A DNA stretch of 30,076 nt. It comes from a virus. The translations under genes and the position numbers were made by a program. The notes under the pieces were generated by a model that was not told the DNA's origin, ran no database searches, and saw only the letters and a list, made by a program, of their open reading frames with translations. This document shows, in pieces, positions 15,518 to 23,816 of this stretch (the stretch's first letter is position 1; each line of letters starts with the position of its first letter). The stretch spans positions 1 through 30,076 of the IMG/VR virus record IMGVR_UViG_3300020182_000132; one strand, written 5' to 3'.

Positions 15518-17398
15518 TTATACGATCTCACAAGCACCGCCAACACAGGCGAGTTCTTGAGATCCAGTTGTGTTATCTTCTTTCTCAAACTGAGCTAAAT
15601 CTTCCCAGTTTACATTTTGTGGCATAGCCGCCACAAGCTTTTGGTACTCTTCTTCATTTATATCTTCGTATGGAGCTTGCTGATAAGTGTGATCACTTGT
15701 CGGAAGCAAACTAATACCAGAACATAGATCAAAATTATCCCAAATCCACTGTGATACTTGCAAGTATTCACTATCAGTATAGTATACAGTCACACTCGGT
15801 TTGTGCTCACACCAGTGATTCTGATAAGCTTTCCATAACCTTAGCTGATGCATTGCACCTACGTCTCGTACACAAGTACTTGCTTCTGGAGACTTAACAG
15901 GAAAGCTAAAGACTACAGAAGTAGGAGACATTACATCTTGTTCCATGGGAAACCCTGCTTGTTCCATATAGAGAGCAAGTGGGTCTTTTTTGTCTGAACG
16001 TACTCTCCGAATGTAATGCTTAGAGAAGCGAGGATGTATACCGGAAGCACTATCAACAAGCTGAGACACAGTACCAGATGGCTTAACACACGTAATAGCG
16101 ACAGACTGATTAACACCAAGCCTTTCAGCCCATTCTTTATTTGTTTCAATACTAACATCTCTCATCTCCTCTAGCCATTCTGGTAGTATGTCTGAGTCAG
16201 GGTTTCCTAGAACTTCGTGATCCATAATACCTGTTAAACTTACGCCTAACAAAGCCTCTTCTTCAGTGTTACGCTTCCAACGCACTCGCAGATATCTAAA
16301 GTCTGTAAGAGTCGATTGTAGTGTACCAATGATTGTTGCTTTGCGTACTTTTTCTTTTAATGTTTCTAACGTGTCGTCTGCTCGTACAACTACTTCTGAC
16401 AAGTTACAAAACTCGTTGCTTCGTAGAATAATCTCGGAACAAGGGTTAGTACCAAAATCGTGTTCAGCATCACGACGACCGTTACGTGCTGCAATCTTCT
16501 GTGCCGCTACGCGACTGAACAACCCACGCTCACCAGATTTAGACTCATATAGATTCTTCATCTCGGTCAAGAACGCTTCGAAGTCAGGCTTTTCTGTATA
16601 TGCTACAGAATTGTTTGCAAGCCTACGCTGGCCTTGGTCAATCCACCACTGACCTGATTTAGCTTTTGACATACGCTGATCTGAAAGATTAGAAAGACTA
16701 ATCAAAGCTGACCTACGAACGCCACCAACTACTACAATATCAGCAATCTTACAGCAGACATCATGACACTCAATACTTGTAAGTTTACGTCCCTTTGCTT
16801 TCTGGAATATTTCTACACAGAAACGGAACAAGTCTTGCAAAGGCTCTGGGCCACTTGCTCTACCACCAAAAGTTTTAAGTCTAGCACCTGCTGGACGTAC
16901 TCGGCTCATATCCCACTGAGGTAATTTACCTGCATAAAGCATGGCAATCAACTCACGAAAGGCACTCGCCCATCCTAGCTTACTATCGCTTACTACGATT
17001 GTAGAACTTGTTTTGTGGAATGTTTCTGCTACTTCTGGTAGCTTATTGATGAAGTTACGTTCTACACTAAAGCCTACGCCTGTGCCACACATCAATACAT
17101 ACATCAGCTCATCAAAAGCTCGTGGATGGTCGATATGCAAATAGCTACAGTTAAAGCCTGCTACGTTATCACGTTTCAACGCTTCACCTGCTGTCATCAT
17201 ACAACGCATAGAAGGCATAACTTCTAAAGCATTAATGGCATTCCAGATTTCTTGACCACTTTCGTCGTCTAACTGTTCTCTTTCTTTAAAGAAATCAACA
17301 TAGCGACTACAGGTTTCATCCCATGTTTCTCTGCGGCCTTCGTCCTCTAGCCATCGTGCGTATCTGCTTTTATGAATAAAACTTTGATACTGATCCAT
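15518..17398 (-). CDS. adenosylcobalamin-dependent (class II) ribonucleoside-triphosphate reductase
   Basis: A 626-residue monomeric class II reductase making dNTPs from NTPs, with the radical generated from vitamin B12 cofactor. The catalytic set is visible: 'NCSYL' with Cys84 and Cys331 as the internal redox pair; 'NPCSEI' with Asn318, Cys320 (thiyl radical) and Glu322; and the C-terminal relay 'CVGGACEIV' with Cys618 and Cys623 (C-x4-C). 'MCGTGVGFSVER' (103-114) and 'TCVKPSGTVSQLVDSASGIH' (436-455) are typical of the Lactobacillus leichmannii-type enzyme. It is somewhat shorter than that enzyme (~739 residues), apparently with a reduced N-terminal part. GGAGAG precedes the ATG, which overlaps the 5' nuclease stop as TAATG. 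It supplies precursors for the replication genes upstream and implies B12 availability in the host. No thioredoxin gene is in the window. Very secure. Confidence 0.95.
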   Translation of the reverse strand: MDQYQSFIHKSRYARWLEDEGRRETWDETCSRYVDFFKEREQLDDESGQEIWNAINALEVMPSMRCMMTAGEALKRDNVAGFNCSYLHIDHPRAFDELMYVLMCGTGVGFSVERNFINKLPEVAETFHKTSSTIVVSDSKLGWASAFRELIAMLYAGKLPQWDMSRVRPAGARLKTFGGRASGPEPLQDLFRFCVEIFQKAKGRKLTSIECHDVCCKIADIVVVGGVRRSALISLSNLSDQRMSKAKSGQWWIDQGQRRLANNSVAYTEKPDFEAFLTEMKNLYESKSGERGLFSRVAAQKIAARNGRRDAEHDFGTNPCSEIILRSNEFCNLSEVVVRADDTLETLKEKVRKATIIGTLQSTLTDFRYLRVRWKRNTEEEALLGVSLTGIMDHEVLGNPDSDILPEWLEEMRDVSIETNKEWAERLGVNQSVAITCVKPSGTVSQLVDSASGIHPRFSKHYIRRVRSDKKDPLALYMEQAGFPMEQDVMSPTSVVFSFPVKSPEASTCVRDVGAMHQLRLWKAYQNHWCEHKPSVTVYYTDSEYLQVSQWIWDNFDLCSGISLLPTSDHTYQQAPYEDINEEEYQKLVAAMPQNVNWEDLAQFEKEDNTTGSQELACVGGACEIV

Positions 17399-18219
17399 TA
17401 TACCATTCTCTCCTCAATATTGGACACATTGTCCTTGCCTATTGCGTCATCGCAATATGTTACTAAATCCATCAACTCATAGTTCTTTAGCAGTACTTCT
17501 GCGTTTTCATTCAATTCTTGTATGTACTTGTATTTGCCCTCGATGGGTATACAATCATAAATTGACATGGCATCGCCATACTGTTCTATAAGTTGTTGTG
17601 CTCTTTTCGGCCCTATGCCGTTGATTCCTGGGACATTATCACCTTTATCTCCTGTTAAACACTTGAAAGAGATATACTCTTCTGGTTTAACTTCGTAGTG
17701 CTCATGCCAGTTATCTATTGTTACCTCTTTTCGAGTAACGTAAGAAAATCTACTTACACCGTCCTGAATCAATAAGTCCCAGTCTCGGTCACTAGATACT
17801 AGCCAGATGTTTTCTAAGCCATAATCTTTTCTACGCTTTACGAGGTGGGCAGCAAGATCATCTGCCTCTACACCTTTGTAACGAAGAACTTCAAAGCTCT
17901 CTGATAGTAATTCTAGTGTTTCTTCGTACTCTTCAAAGAAGTCAATAAATGCTTGCTTCTCTGCTTCAGTTTGTTCAGCATACTTATCTTTTCGATTCTG
18001 TTTGTACTCTGGTAATATCTCTTTTCGATAACTCGATGATCCCCAATCTGCTGTGATAATAACCTTACCACAGTTGTAGGAGGTTGCTAGAGATTTTACT
18101 GTTTCTACATACTGATCACGAAAATCTGTTCTGCCTTGATGTTTCCACCGAAAAGCTAAGTTTAGTGCATCTACTATGAGTACACCATCTTGGTTGCGTT
18201 CGTTAAAATTAAAAGCCAC
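17398..18219 (-). CDS. FEN-type 5'-3' exonuclease (flap endonuclease / RNase H-like)
   Basis: A 273-residue structure-specific 5' nuclease that removes RNA primers and flaps. Metal-binding acidic residues are in the expected order: Asp17 in 'VLIVDALNLAFR', Asp58 in 'VIITADWG', Glu118/Asp120/Asp121 in 'VEADDLAAHL', Asp144/Asp146 in 'SSDRDWDLL', and Asp191/Asp194 in 'TGDKGDNVPG'. The arch has 'YRKEILPEYKQNRK' (64-77). The helix-three-turn-helix 'NVPGINGIGPKRAQQLIEQ' begins at 195. The polymerase in this operon has no 5' nuclease domain of its own, so this gene supplies that activity, as in T7 gp6 or T5 D15. It overlaps the resolvase gene by 11 nt and the reductase by 3 nt. Confidence 0.93.
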   Translation of the reverse strand: MAFNFNERNQDGVLIVDALNLAFRWKHQGRTDFRDQYVETVKSLATSYNCGKVIITADWGSSSYRKEILPEYKQNRKDKYAEQTEAEKQAFIDFFEEYEETLELLSESFEVLRYKGVEADDLAAHLVKRRKDYGLENIWLVSSDRDWDLLIQDGVSRFSYVTRKEVTIDNWHEHYEVKPEEYISFKCLTGDKGDNVPGINGIGPKRAQQLIEQYGDAMSIYDCIPIEGKYKYIQELNENAEVLLKNYELMDLVTYCDDAIGKDNVSNIEERMV

Positions 18220-18655
18220 CTATAAACTCCGTCTTTTCTGATTTCAACCAATCTTCTGCTAGTAGTACATAACAGTTTAGAAAACGAATATACAAATACT
18301 CTATAGTGTTCTCTGGTTTGTTTTCTGTTACTACAAATACTTTAGATCGGTCATATTTAAAGAATAACAAGGGCTTTTGATCGCCACCTGCTGCTTGTAT
18401 TACAATCTTCTTCCACCATCTGATAATGTTATTTGTTTTGGGTTGTGTAAATATTTTATCAGTCAGTGGTGAGTCTTTATAATTTTTTACCTCTATACAA
18501 TAATGATTTCTCTGATTAGGGACATATAAGTCCCCTTTCAGATATTCAAGAGCACCCGAGGCAGGTACTCTCTCAAATTTCAGTCCGGTCGCTTCCCTCA
18601 GCATGTCCCTCACTAGGTACTCGCCTCTCGCTCCCTTCGCTCTCGAATCTACCAT
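18209..18655 (-). CDS. Hjc/Hjr-like Holliday junction resolvase (PD-(D/E)XK nuclease)
   Basis: A 148-residue nuclease. The N-terminal pattern 'SRAKGARGEYLVRDML' carries Glu12. 'VPASGALEYLKGDLYV' carries Asp42, and 'HYCIEVKNYK' gives Glu55-Val-Lys57, the PD-(D/E)XK catalytic core. The order R-x-K-G-x-x-x-E, then GD, then E-x-K matches archaeal Hjc and related phage resolvases that cut four-way junctions. GAGGA precedes the ATG by about six bases. Sitting between SbcC-like and FEN genes, it fits branch resolution after recombination-dependent replication. A different substrate (branched or replication-fork DNA) is possible, because this fold is versatile. Confidence 0.8.
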   Translation of the reverse strand: MVDSRAKGARGEYLVRDMLREATGLKFERVPASGALEYLKGDLYVPNQRNHYCIEVKNYKDSPLTDKIFTQPKTNNIIRWWKKIVIQAAGGDQKPLLFFKYDRSKVFVVTENKPENTIEYLYIRFLNCYVLLAEDWLKSEKTEFIGGF

Positions 18656-18746
18656 CTTCGTCCTCTTCGTTCTTCTTGGGATCTGATCTTGCTTGTTCCC
18701 AGTGATTTTGTTGTGCCCACCACATTCTTCGTCTACCTGCGCTCAT
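18573..18746 (-). CDS. small 57-residue ORF bridging the SbcC-like and resolvase genes
   Basis: ATG at 18746 follows the stop of the SbcC-like gene at once (TAAGGATG), and the frame runs to TGA at 18573-18575. It begins MSAGRRRMWWAQQNHWEQAR, then turns acidic (NEEDEDG). The first ~30 codons fill the otherwise empty 93 bp between 18656 and 18748; the last ~27 overlap the start of the resolvase gene in another frame. The basic, Trp-rich start followed by an acidic stretch could bind nucleic acid or a partner nuclease, but nothing is recognised. The close coupling and lack of an alternative explanation for the gap favour a real gene. The overlap half may be unconstrained. Confidence 0.45.
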   Translation of the reverse strand: MSAGRRRMWWAQQNHWEQARSDPKKNEEDEDGRFESEGSERRVPSEGHAEGSDRTEI

Positions 18747-18748
18747 CC

Positions 18749-20539
18749 TTACTCCAGTACGCTAGTGTTTCCATCCTTGACTACTTCGATTTTTTCTAAT
18801 AGAGGGTGAGACCATCCATGAGAAACGAGATAAGTATTCATATCTTCTCGTAGTAGAACTTCTACTATACGCTCTTTTCCGGCATCATCAAGAACACTAA
18901 TAACTTCATCTAAAAACAATACATTGATTTTAGACTTTGATATACTACTCATCAGTCGACGAATGGCTATCAAAGTAGCAGTATTCACCCTAGCCAACTC
19001 GCCAGACGAAAGTGCTAGAATATCTACTACATTACCGTTATCAGTAATTTGTACGTTTAACTTATCATTTGAGACAACAAACTCAAGCGTAAACCTACCA
19101 TCAGAGAGTTCAGCCAAGTACTCATTTGCTAACTCTTCAAGTTCTCCAACCAAGTTTTCAATCTTGTATGCAAGCAATCCGTTTGTGCTAAAAGACTTCT
19201 TGAGAATCTCCAAGTCTGTCTCTAGTTTTTGGTTGCCTGCTAGTTTGCCATCGTATTCTTCTTGCTGTTCAACGAACTCTGCTGTCTGCTCTTGTATTAC
19301 TTGAATACGAGTGTTAAGTCTTGTTCGTCTTTCGTTCTCTGCTGCATTTTCTGCCAATTGGGTTCTGGCTTCCGACAACTTACTTTTTAAGTCCGCGATT
19401 TTTAAATCCACTTCCGACTCCGCCAGTATATCAGTTGGCAGAGATTTGTCGTACGAGCGATATAAGTCTTCCCAATTCTTGCGATCTTTCTCATTTTGCT
19501 CAAAGATTGCATTATTTGCTTTAATCTCATGAATTTGAGGACGAATCTTCATAGCTTTGCCATGGGCTTCGTCACGCTTCACACGCTCCACTCCAATCAT
19601 TGCTTTCTCGGAAGAAACATCAATAGGTTGCTTACAAGTGGGACACTCATCAGAAATTTTCTCTAATCTGTCCAGAGTCCGTTGAGCACCCGTAGCGACT
19701 GCTTGTAAAGACCCTAACTCTTCTTGTAAATCATCGTAGGACTCCCAAGAAACTGTACTAGAAGAGATAGCACCAATGTCTATCCTGTCGAGCATTGTTT
19801 TATATTGATTATTCTCTCGAATTTTTTTATTTTTTTCAGAGATATTTTCCTTCTCTGTCATCCAATAACGTAAAGCCTCTTCGTCTTTGGATGTATTAAT
19901 TTGTAAATCTAACATGGGTAGTATGGATGTATCGGCCAACTTATTTGTTTCTAACCATTTTTCTACTGTTGCAAGTTTCCCTGCTATGGTAGATGACGTA
20001 TTCGATACTTCCCTAGACGCGGCCTTAAATACTTCGAATAACTCAACGTATTTTTCTAAGTGTAGAAGATCAATAAGAAACTTCTTACGGTTTGCATCTG
20101 TAGCAGTTAAAAACTGCAAACTCGCATTAGTATTTTGATATACTAACTGCGAAAAGGTTTTAAAGTCAACTCCGAGAATCTCTTGTAGAGTCTTGTACGT
20201 ATTCGTAGCTGTATGGCTAGAGATATCTGTACCATTCTTTTCAAGTTTGACTTTTATATTTGTTTTGCGATTAACGGTGATCTGATAACTATCTTCATCT
20301 TTCGTAAAAGACAGAGAGATGTTATAACCATCATTCACATAACGATTAGGAATGTCTGCTTTTTTGATACCCTTAGAGTTCTTGTTATACAGTGCTTCCT
20401 CAATAATTAACGGGATGGAGGACTTCCCCATCCCGTTAGTACCAAGGATTTGTGTAACAGTATTGTCGTCTAATTGTAACTCATTACCAGAACCATAACT
20501 AAAGCAGTTATCCCATCTCAATGTTTGTAGTGTAATCAT
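18749..20539 (-). CDS. SbcC/Rad50/T4 gp46-like recombination nuclease ATPase subunit
   Basis: A 596-residue SMC-type ATPase. Walker A is 'GTNGMGKSS' (33-41). The zinc-hook 'CPTCKQP' (299-305) sits mid-protein between two helical coiled-coil arms. The signature 'LSSGELARV' (510-518) and Walker B 'VLFLDEVISVLDD' (540-552) follow, with a final His in 'LVSHGW' (571-576). All ABC-type ATPase elements are present. Length matches phage gp46 (~560) rather than bacterial SbcC (>1000). It works with the adjacent SbcD/gp47-like nuclease, whose gene overlaps it by 32 nt, to resect double-strand ends for recombination-dependent replication. The ATG is internal to the end of the gp47-like gene. Very secure. 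Confidence 0.93.
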   Translation of the reverse strand: MITLQTLRWDNCFSYGSGNELQLDDNTVTQILGTNGMGKSSIPLIIEEALYNKNSKGIKKADIPNRYVNDGYNISLSFTKDEDSYQITVNRKTNIKVKLEKNGTDISSHTATNTYKTLQEILGVDFKTFSQLVYQNTNASLQFLTATDANRKKFLIDLLHLEKYVELFEVFKAASREVSNTSSTIAGKLATVEKWLETNKLADTSILPMLDLQINTSKDEEALRYWMTEKENISEKNKKIRENNQYKTMLDRIDIGAISSSTVSWESYDDLQEELGSLQAVATGAQRTLDRLEKISDECPTCKQPIDVSSEKAMIGVERVKRDEAHGKAMKIRPQIHEIKANNAIFEQNEKDRKNWEDLYRSYDKSLPTDILAESEVDLKIADLKSKLSEARTQLAENAAENERRTRLNTRIQVIQEQTAEFVEQQEEYDGKLAGNQKLETDLEILKKSFSTNGLLAYKIENLVGELEELANEYLAELSDGRFTLEFVVSNDKLNVQITDNGNVVDILALSSGELARVNTATLIAIRRLMSSISKSKINVLFLDEVISVLDDAGKERIVEVLLREDMNTYLVSHGWSHPLLEKIEVVKDGNTSVLE

Positions 20540-21467
20540 TGTATGTTCCTATGATGTCTGGTATTTTATCAGGGTTAATTTCTAGTATGTACGTTAGATA
20601 CTCTACTAGCTCTTCTTGCACGGACATATCTTTATCCATGATAAGAGATGCCTCTGACTTACGTTTTACTACTTTTTTATCTAGCAATTCTGAGTTCTTT
20701 ACTCCGGCTAGATCTTGCATATCTCCTTCTACTTCATAGATCGTGTGATCAAAATCAGTAGGAGTCATATCTTCACTACTTGTAACTGTTTTACGAATTA
20801 GCTGTGGTAATCTAAACTCTTCCCACATCCAACTCCAGTCCTGTTCGTTAATAAGCAAGTAACCTGTTTTTACTTTACTTCTATGAAAGGAAGTAGTCAT
20901 AGGACTACCAGGATATACAATATTGCGTTGACAGTTGCTATGGGCGTGTAGGTCGCCTGCAAATACAACAGGGAAGTCTTCAAACAGGTCTAAGTCGACT
21001 TCGGGTTTAACGTGTGGCGGTATTTCTCCTCTAACGTGAGTGAATAAAGGCCGGCTCGTATCAAAATGATCTATTGCACCTTTCTTATGCAAGTCTGCGT
21101 AAGGTAGGATACTGAAACCTAAGTCATTGTCTACATAAGACACATCTACAATATGAATAAGAGGGTTAATATCCCTACTTACTTGCTTTAGCTGAGTAAA
21201 GAAAGTCTTATTCTTCTTAGTAGCTTCATGGTTTCCATCATAAATAATAGTTGGAATCTTTACTCCACGAATAAACCTGAAGTAAAGTTCCAACTCTTCC
21301 ATATTCGGAAGACGATCAAAGAGATCGCCCCCGATTATGTGCATATTACATTCTTTTTCTAGTTCATAGATCTGGTCAAAGAACATTTGATAACGGTTTG
21401 TAGCCCACTTTACTGGGACATTTTTCTGTCCCAGCTTGATGTGCCAGTCTGCCGTAAAAAGAATCAT
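20508..21467 (-). CDS. SbcD/Mre11/T4 gp47-like nuclease subunit
   Basis: A 319-residue calcineurin-type metallophosphoesterase. Metal ligands are in order: Asp7 and His9 in 'TADWHIKLG', Asp48 in 'IIGGDLFDR', Asn79-His80 in 'IYDGNHEA', His144 in 'LFTHVRGE', and Asp172/His174/His176 in 'FAGDLHAHS'. 'IVYPGSPMTTSFHR' (~184-197) is the usual segment after the active site in gp47 and Mre11 proteins. With the SbcC-like ATPase it processes DNA ends. The ATG overlaps the SSB-like gene stop as ATGA, and its end overlaps the SbcC-like gene by 32 nt, a tight pairing that suggests stoichiometric synthesis. Confidence 0.93.
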   Translation of the reverse strand: MILFTADWHIKLGQKNVPVKWATNRYQMFFDQIYELEKECNMHIIGGDLFDRLPNMEELELYFRFIRGVKIPTIIYDGNHEATKKNKTFFTQLKQVSRDINPLIHIVDVSYVDNDLGFSILPYADLHKKGAIDHFDTSRPLFTHVRGEIPPHVKPEVDLDLFEDFPVVFAGDLHAHSNCQRNIVYPGSPMTTSFHRSKVKTGYLLINEQDWSWMWEEFRLPQLIRKTVTSSEDMTPTDFDHTIYEVEGDMQDLAGVKNSELLDKKVVKRKSEASLIMDKDMSVQEELVEYLTYILEINPDKIPDIIGTYNDYTTNIEMG

Positions 21468-22090
21468 CCTACATTGAACTCCGCGTCAAGAGCTTCATCA
21501 TCAGTCTCGTCACCGTGGTTACGAACTCGATCAAGCAACTCTTTCTGAGCGTCAGCAGTAGGACGGGTCATTACATCATCCATAGATTTTAGGTCTGCAA
21601 TGGCAGCTCTCTCTTCTTCGGTAAGAGCACGAGGCTTGCACTTGAGTGCTTGCAACTGATACTCTACGTTGTAAGGAAGAGGTCCGGTCTTTACTCGCTT
21701 GAAACAAATGTCCCAGCCAGTTTCAGGGTCTGTAGGGTCGCCTAAGTCTTCGGCAGCAGTAATAATTTGCTCCCACAACTTCTTCTTGAGGTTTACTACC
21801 TTGACTTCACCGTTGTCGATGCACTGAGTAGCGTAGCTCCAGCCACACTTCAGGTCAGGATAGTACTCACGAACCCAGTCTTTTTCTTGATTATTGAATC
21901 GCTCAGAGTTTCTATCGAAAGATAGACACTCCATAGGAATGTTTTTACCGTTCTCGCCTTGAATCCAGTAGACATAACGTGCAAGAATGTCGCCAACTAC
22001 GCGCATTTTGTTGTCACCGTCTTTATACTGAAAAGATGAGATTGAGGATTTTTGGGCTCCGCCCGTTTGCTTATTGAATGATAATGCCAT
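21464..22090 (-). CDS. gp32-like single-stranded DNA-binding protein
   Basis: A 208-residue protein. Features recalling T4 gp32-type SSBs of marine phages are an early 'FQYKDGDNKMRVVGDILARY' block, 'NIPMECLSF', and the core 'DPTDPETGWDICFKRVKTG' followed by 'YNVEYQLQALKCKPRALTEEE' split around residue 150. The C-terminus is acidic (DETDDEALDAEF), the usual protein-docking tail of SSBs. I see no obvious CxxC/His zinc ribbon. It stands directly before the gp47/gp46-like nucleases, with an ATGA overlap, as expected for a recombination-replication set. The call rests on the pattern, the acidic tail and context, without a diagnostic motif. Confidence 0.65.
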   Translation of the reverse strand: MALSFNKQTGGAQKSSISSFQYKDGDNKMRVVGDILARYVYWIQGENGKNIPMECLSFDRNSERFNNQEKDWVREYYPDLKCGWSYATQCIDNGEVKVVNLKKKLWEQIITAAEDLGDPTDPETGWDICFKRVKTGPLPYNVEYQLQALKCKPRALTEEERAAIADLKSMDDVMTRPTADAQKELLDRVRNHGDETDDEALDAEFNVG

Positions 22091-22491
22091 TAGTGTATAG
22101 TCTCCAGTTGGACTTCTTCATAGATGAACGTTATTTCGTCCGGTAATACTATGAGTAGCCTGTTATCGTTAATTTCTTCTAGAGGCACAGGACAATGTAG
22201 TGCGTCTAGCGTAGTTTTTTGTGTTGCAAAATAATCCGCTGTACTTCTAAGAGAAGCCAGTGCGTAATATATGCAAAGTTCTTTTTGTGTGTACTTATAA
22301 GAATTGTAAAGAAGCATTTCTCCATGAAGAAGAAAACTATCGCCTGTAAAGTCTTTATAGGAATATTTATAGATAGGGTCATACTTGTTACGAGGGATCT
22401 GACTGTTTACCAGCATTTCCATTATAATGTTACAAGTAGCAATATTTCCTTGCGCCGTATCAAAAACCTTTTTCCAATCAAATAAGAGCAC
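22090..22491 (-). CDS. hypothetical protein with GTG start
   Basis: A 133-residue protein, not recognised. It reads 'LLFDWKKVFDTAQGNIATCN' at the start, then 'KYSYKDFTGDSFLLHGEMLL' in the middle and 'LPDEITFIYEEVQLETIH' at the end. There is no nucleotide-binding or metal motif. The GTG at 22491 is the first start after an in-frame stop, and AAGGAAG lies about seven bases upstream. The next ATG codons in frame (residues 24 and 26) have no Shine-Dalgarno. A consensus promoter has its -10 box only one base before the GTG, so its transcript would begin inside this gene. Translation of the full product then needs readthrough from the helicase gene. Its stop overlaps the SSB start as TAATG. Similar small unknown proteins beside SSB or helicase genes are common in phages. 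Confidence 0.6.
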   Translation of the reverse strand: MLLFDWKKVFDTAQGNIATCNIIMEMLVNSQIPRNKYDPIYKYSYKDFTGDSFLLHGEMLLYNSYKYTQKELCIYYALASLRSTADYFATQKTTLDALHCPVPLEEINDNRLLIVLPDEITFIYEEVQLETIH

Positions 22492-22492
22492 T

Positions 22493-22521
22493 ATTATACT
22501 TCCTTTTTACCATTTTGTCAA
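22493..22521 (-). promoter_or_regulatory. consensus sigma70 promoter, leftward (TTGACA-17-TATAAT)
   Basis: On the minus strand, TTGACA (22521-22516) and TATAAT (22498-22493) are 17 bases apart. The 17 bases ending in the -35 box are identical to those at 6804-6820. The AT-rich upstream part overlaps the 3' end of the helicase gene. The predicted start near 22486 falls in codon 2-3 of the GTG gene, so the promoter would best serve the SSB, gp47/gp46, resolvase, FEN and reductase genes further on. Confidence 0.8.
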
Positions 22522-22532
22522 GAATTATTTTT

Positions 22533-23816
22533 CTAAAGGTACTTCATGTCCCAACCCTGCTTCATATAGAACCCAACACGATTGGAGGCTTGTTTTCGAG
22601 CCGTATTTCCTTTCAGATGTATATCTATGATAACAGGGTCGATCTTACCTTCTTTTTTCCGAATCACTCGTCCACAAAGCTGTGTCAGTAGTGGTTCATT
22701 ATTTACAGGGGTTGCCAGTATAAGACAGCTAAGTGTGTCTACTGATATACCTTCTGAGAAGATAGCCTGTGTTCCGTAAAGAACATTTTTATCCCCGTAA
22801 AGTATTTCGTCTACAAGTGTTTCTCTATCTTCATGCGACACTTCACCAGTAACGCATATTGATTTGTCTCCGGTAAGTTCGGAACAAGCCTTCAAAAAGC
22901 TCACTCTATCACTCACCACTAAGACTTTGTGTCCTTTAGCGGCATAAGCTGCGGCTAAAAGTGCTATTGTATGTCTGTACTCTTCATCATTTGCTAGCTT
23001 TGTAACTCTGTTAGCCCAGGGGATTCTAGCTCCATCCATGAATCGTATCTCTGACGGTACAATGTGTACTGTAGGGGTCATATAGTTTTCTTTGGGTGGC
23101 TTGAAAAGAGTATTACCAAAGTAATCTCTGAATACAACGTGTTTTCCATCCTTTCTTTCTATAGTTCCCGACAGACCTATCTTATATCTACAGTAATTTG
23201 TATCTAGTATTTTGGAAAAGGTCGGACTACTAACATGATGCATTTCATCTAGTATGACAGTGCCAAACTCTTTACGAATCTTGTCTACGTTTCGGTACAA
23301 AGTCTGTGTATTCCCAATGACGATAGGAGCATCAAGATCAAATTGACCACTACCTATGATGCCTGCTTTAATTCCATAGACTTTCTCTACTTCCTTTGCC
23401 CACTGATTACGCAGAGGGACAGTGTGAGTAACAACAAGTGTCTTCTGACCAAGTTTACCAGCAATAGCTAAACCTGTAAATGTCTTACCCCAACTGACCC
23501 ATGCGTTGATTATGGCGTTATCTTCGATTGCGTCATAAACATCTTTCTGGCTCTGTCGTAACTCAAACTTAAACTCTGGAAATTCTACAGGCTTGTTTAC
23601 TCGCCTATCGACTATTTCGTAATTTGAGGGTATCAAATCCGTACGTCCAATAGGTAATGAGACTAACCCGTTACGAATAATTCCCATATTCTTGATCACT
23701 TCAGGTGGATCAAGAGGGTTGTGCGTAGGAATAGTATAGGTGAGCTCTTTGTCGATTCTCTCCTGTACTTCTTCGGTACAATCCATGTATATTCTGTGGC
23801 TTATGACTGCCTTCAC
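22533..23816 (-). CDS. UvsW-like superfamily 2 DNA helicase
   Basis: A 427-residue DExH helicase. Motif I is 'AWVSWGKT' (105-112), which keeps the A-x4-G-K-T frame but has two Trp. Motif II is 'ILDEMHH' (188-194), motif III-like 'LSGTIER' (215-221), and motif VI 'QLCGRVIRKKEG' (379-390) with Arg383 and Arg386. 'RQSQKDVYDAI' (87-97) resembles a Q-motif region. Size and order fit T4 UvsW and RadD-like branch-migrating helicases that remodel stalled forks and recombination intermediates. The start is GTG, overlapping the SDR-like stop as GTGA. It stands with gp46/gp47, SSB and resolvase genes, consistent with recombination-dependent replication. Confidence 0.88.
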   Translation of the reverse strand: MKAVISHRIYMDCTEEVQERIDKELTYTIPTHNPLDPPEVIKNMGIIRNGLVSLPIGRTDLIPSNYEIVDRRVNKPVEFPEFKFELRQSQKDVYDAIEDNAIINAWVSWGKTFTGLAIAGKLGQKTLVVTHTVPLRNQWAKEVEKVYGIKAGIIGSGQFDLDAPIVIGNTQTLYRNVDKIRKEFGTVILDEMHHVSSPTFSKILDTNYCRYKIGLSGTIERKDGKHVVFRDYFGNTLFKPPKENYMTPTVHIVPSEIRFMDGARIPWANRVTKLANDEEYRHTIALLAAAYAAKGHKVLVVSDRVSFLKACSELTGDKSICVTGEVSHEDRETLVDEILYGDKNVLYGTQAIFSEGISVDTLSCLILATPVNNEPLLTQLCGRVIRKKEGKIDPVIIDIHLKGNTARKQASNRVGFYMKQGWDMKYL

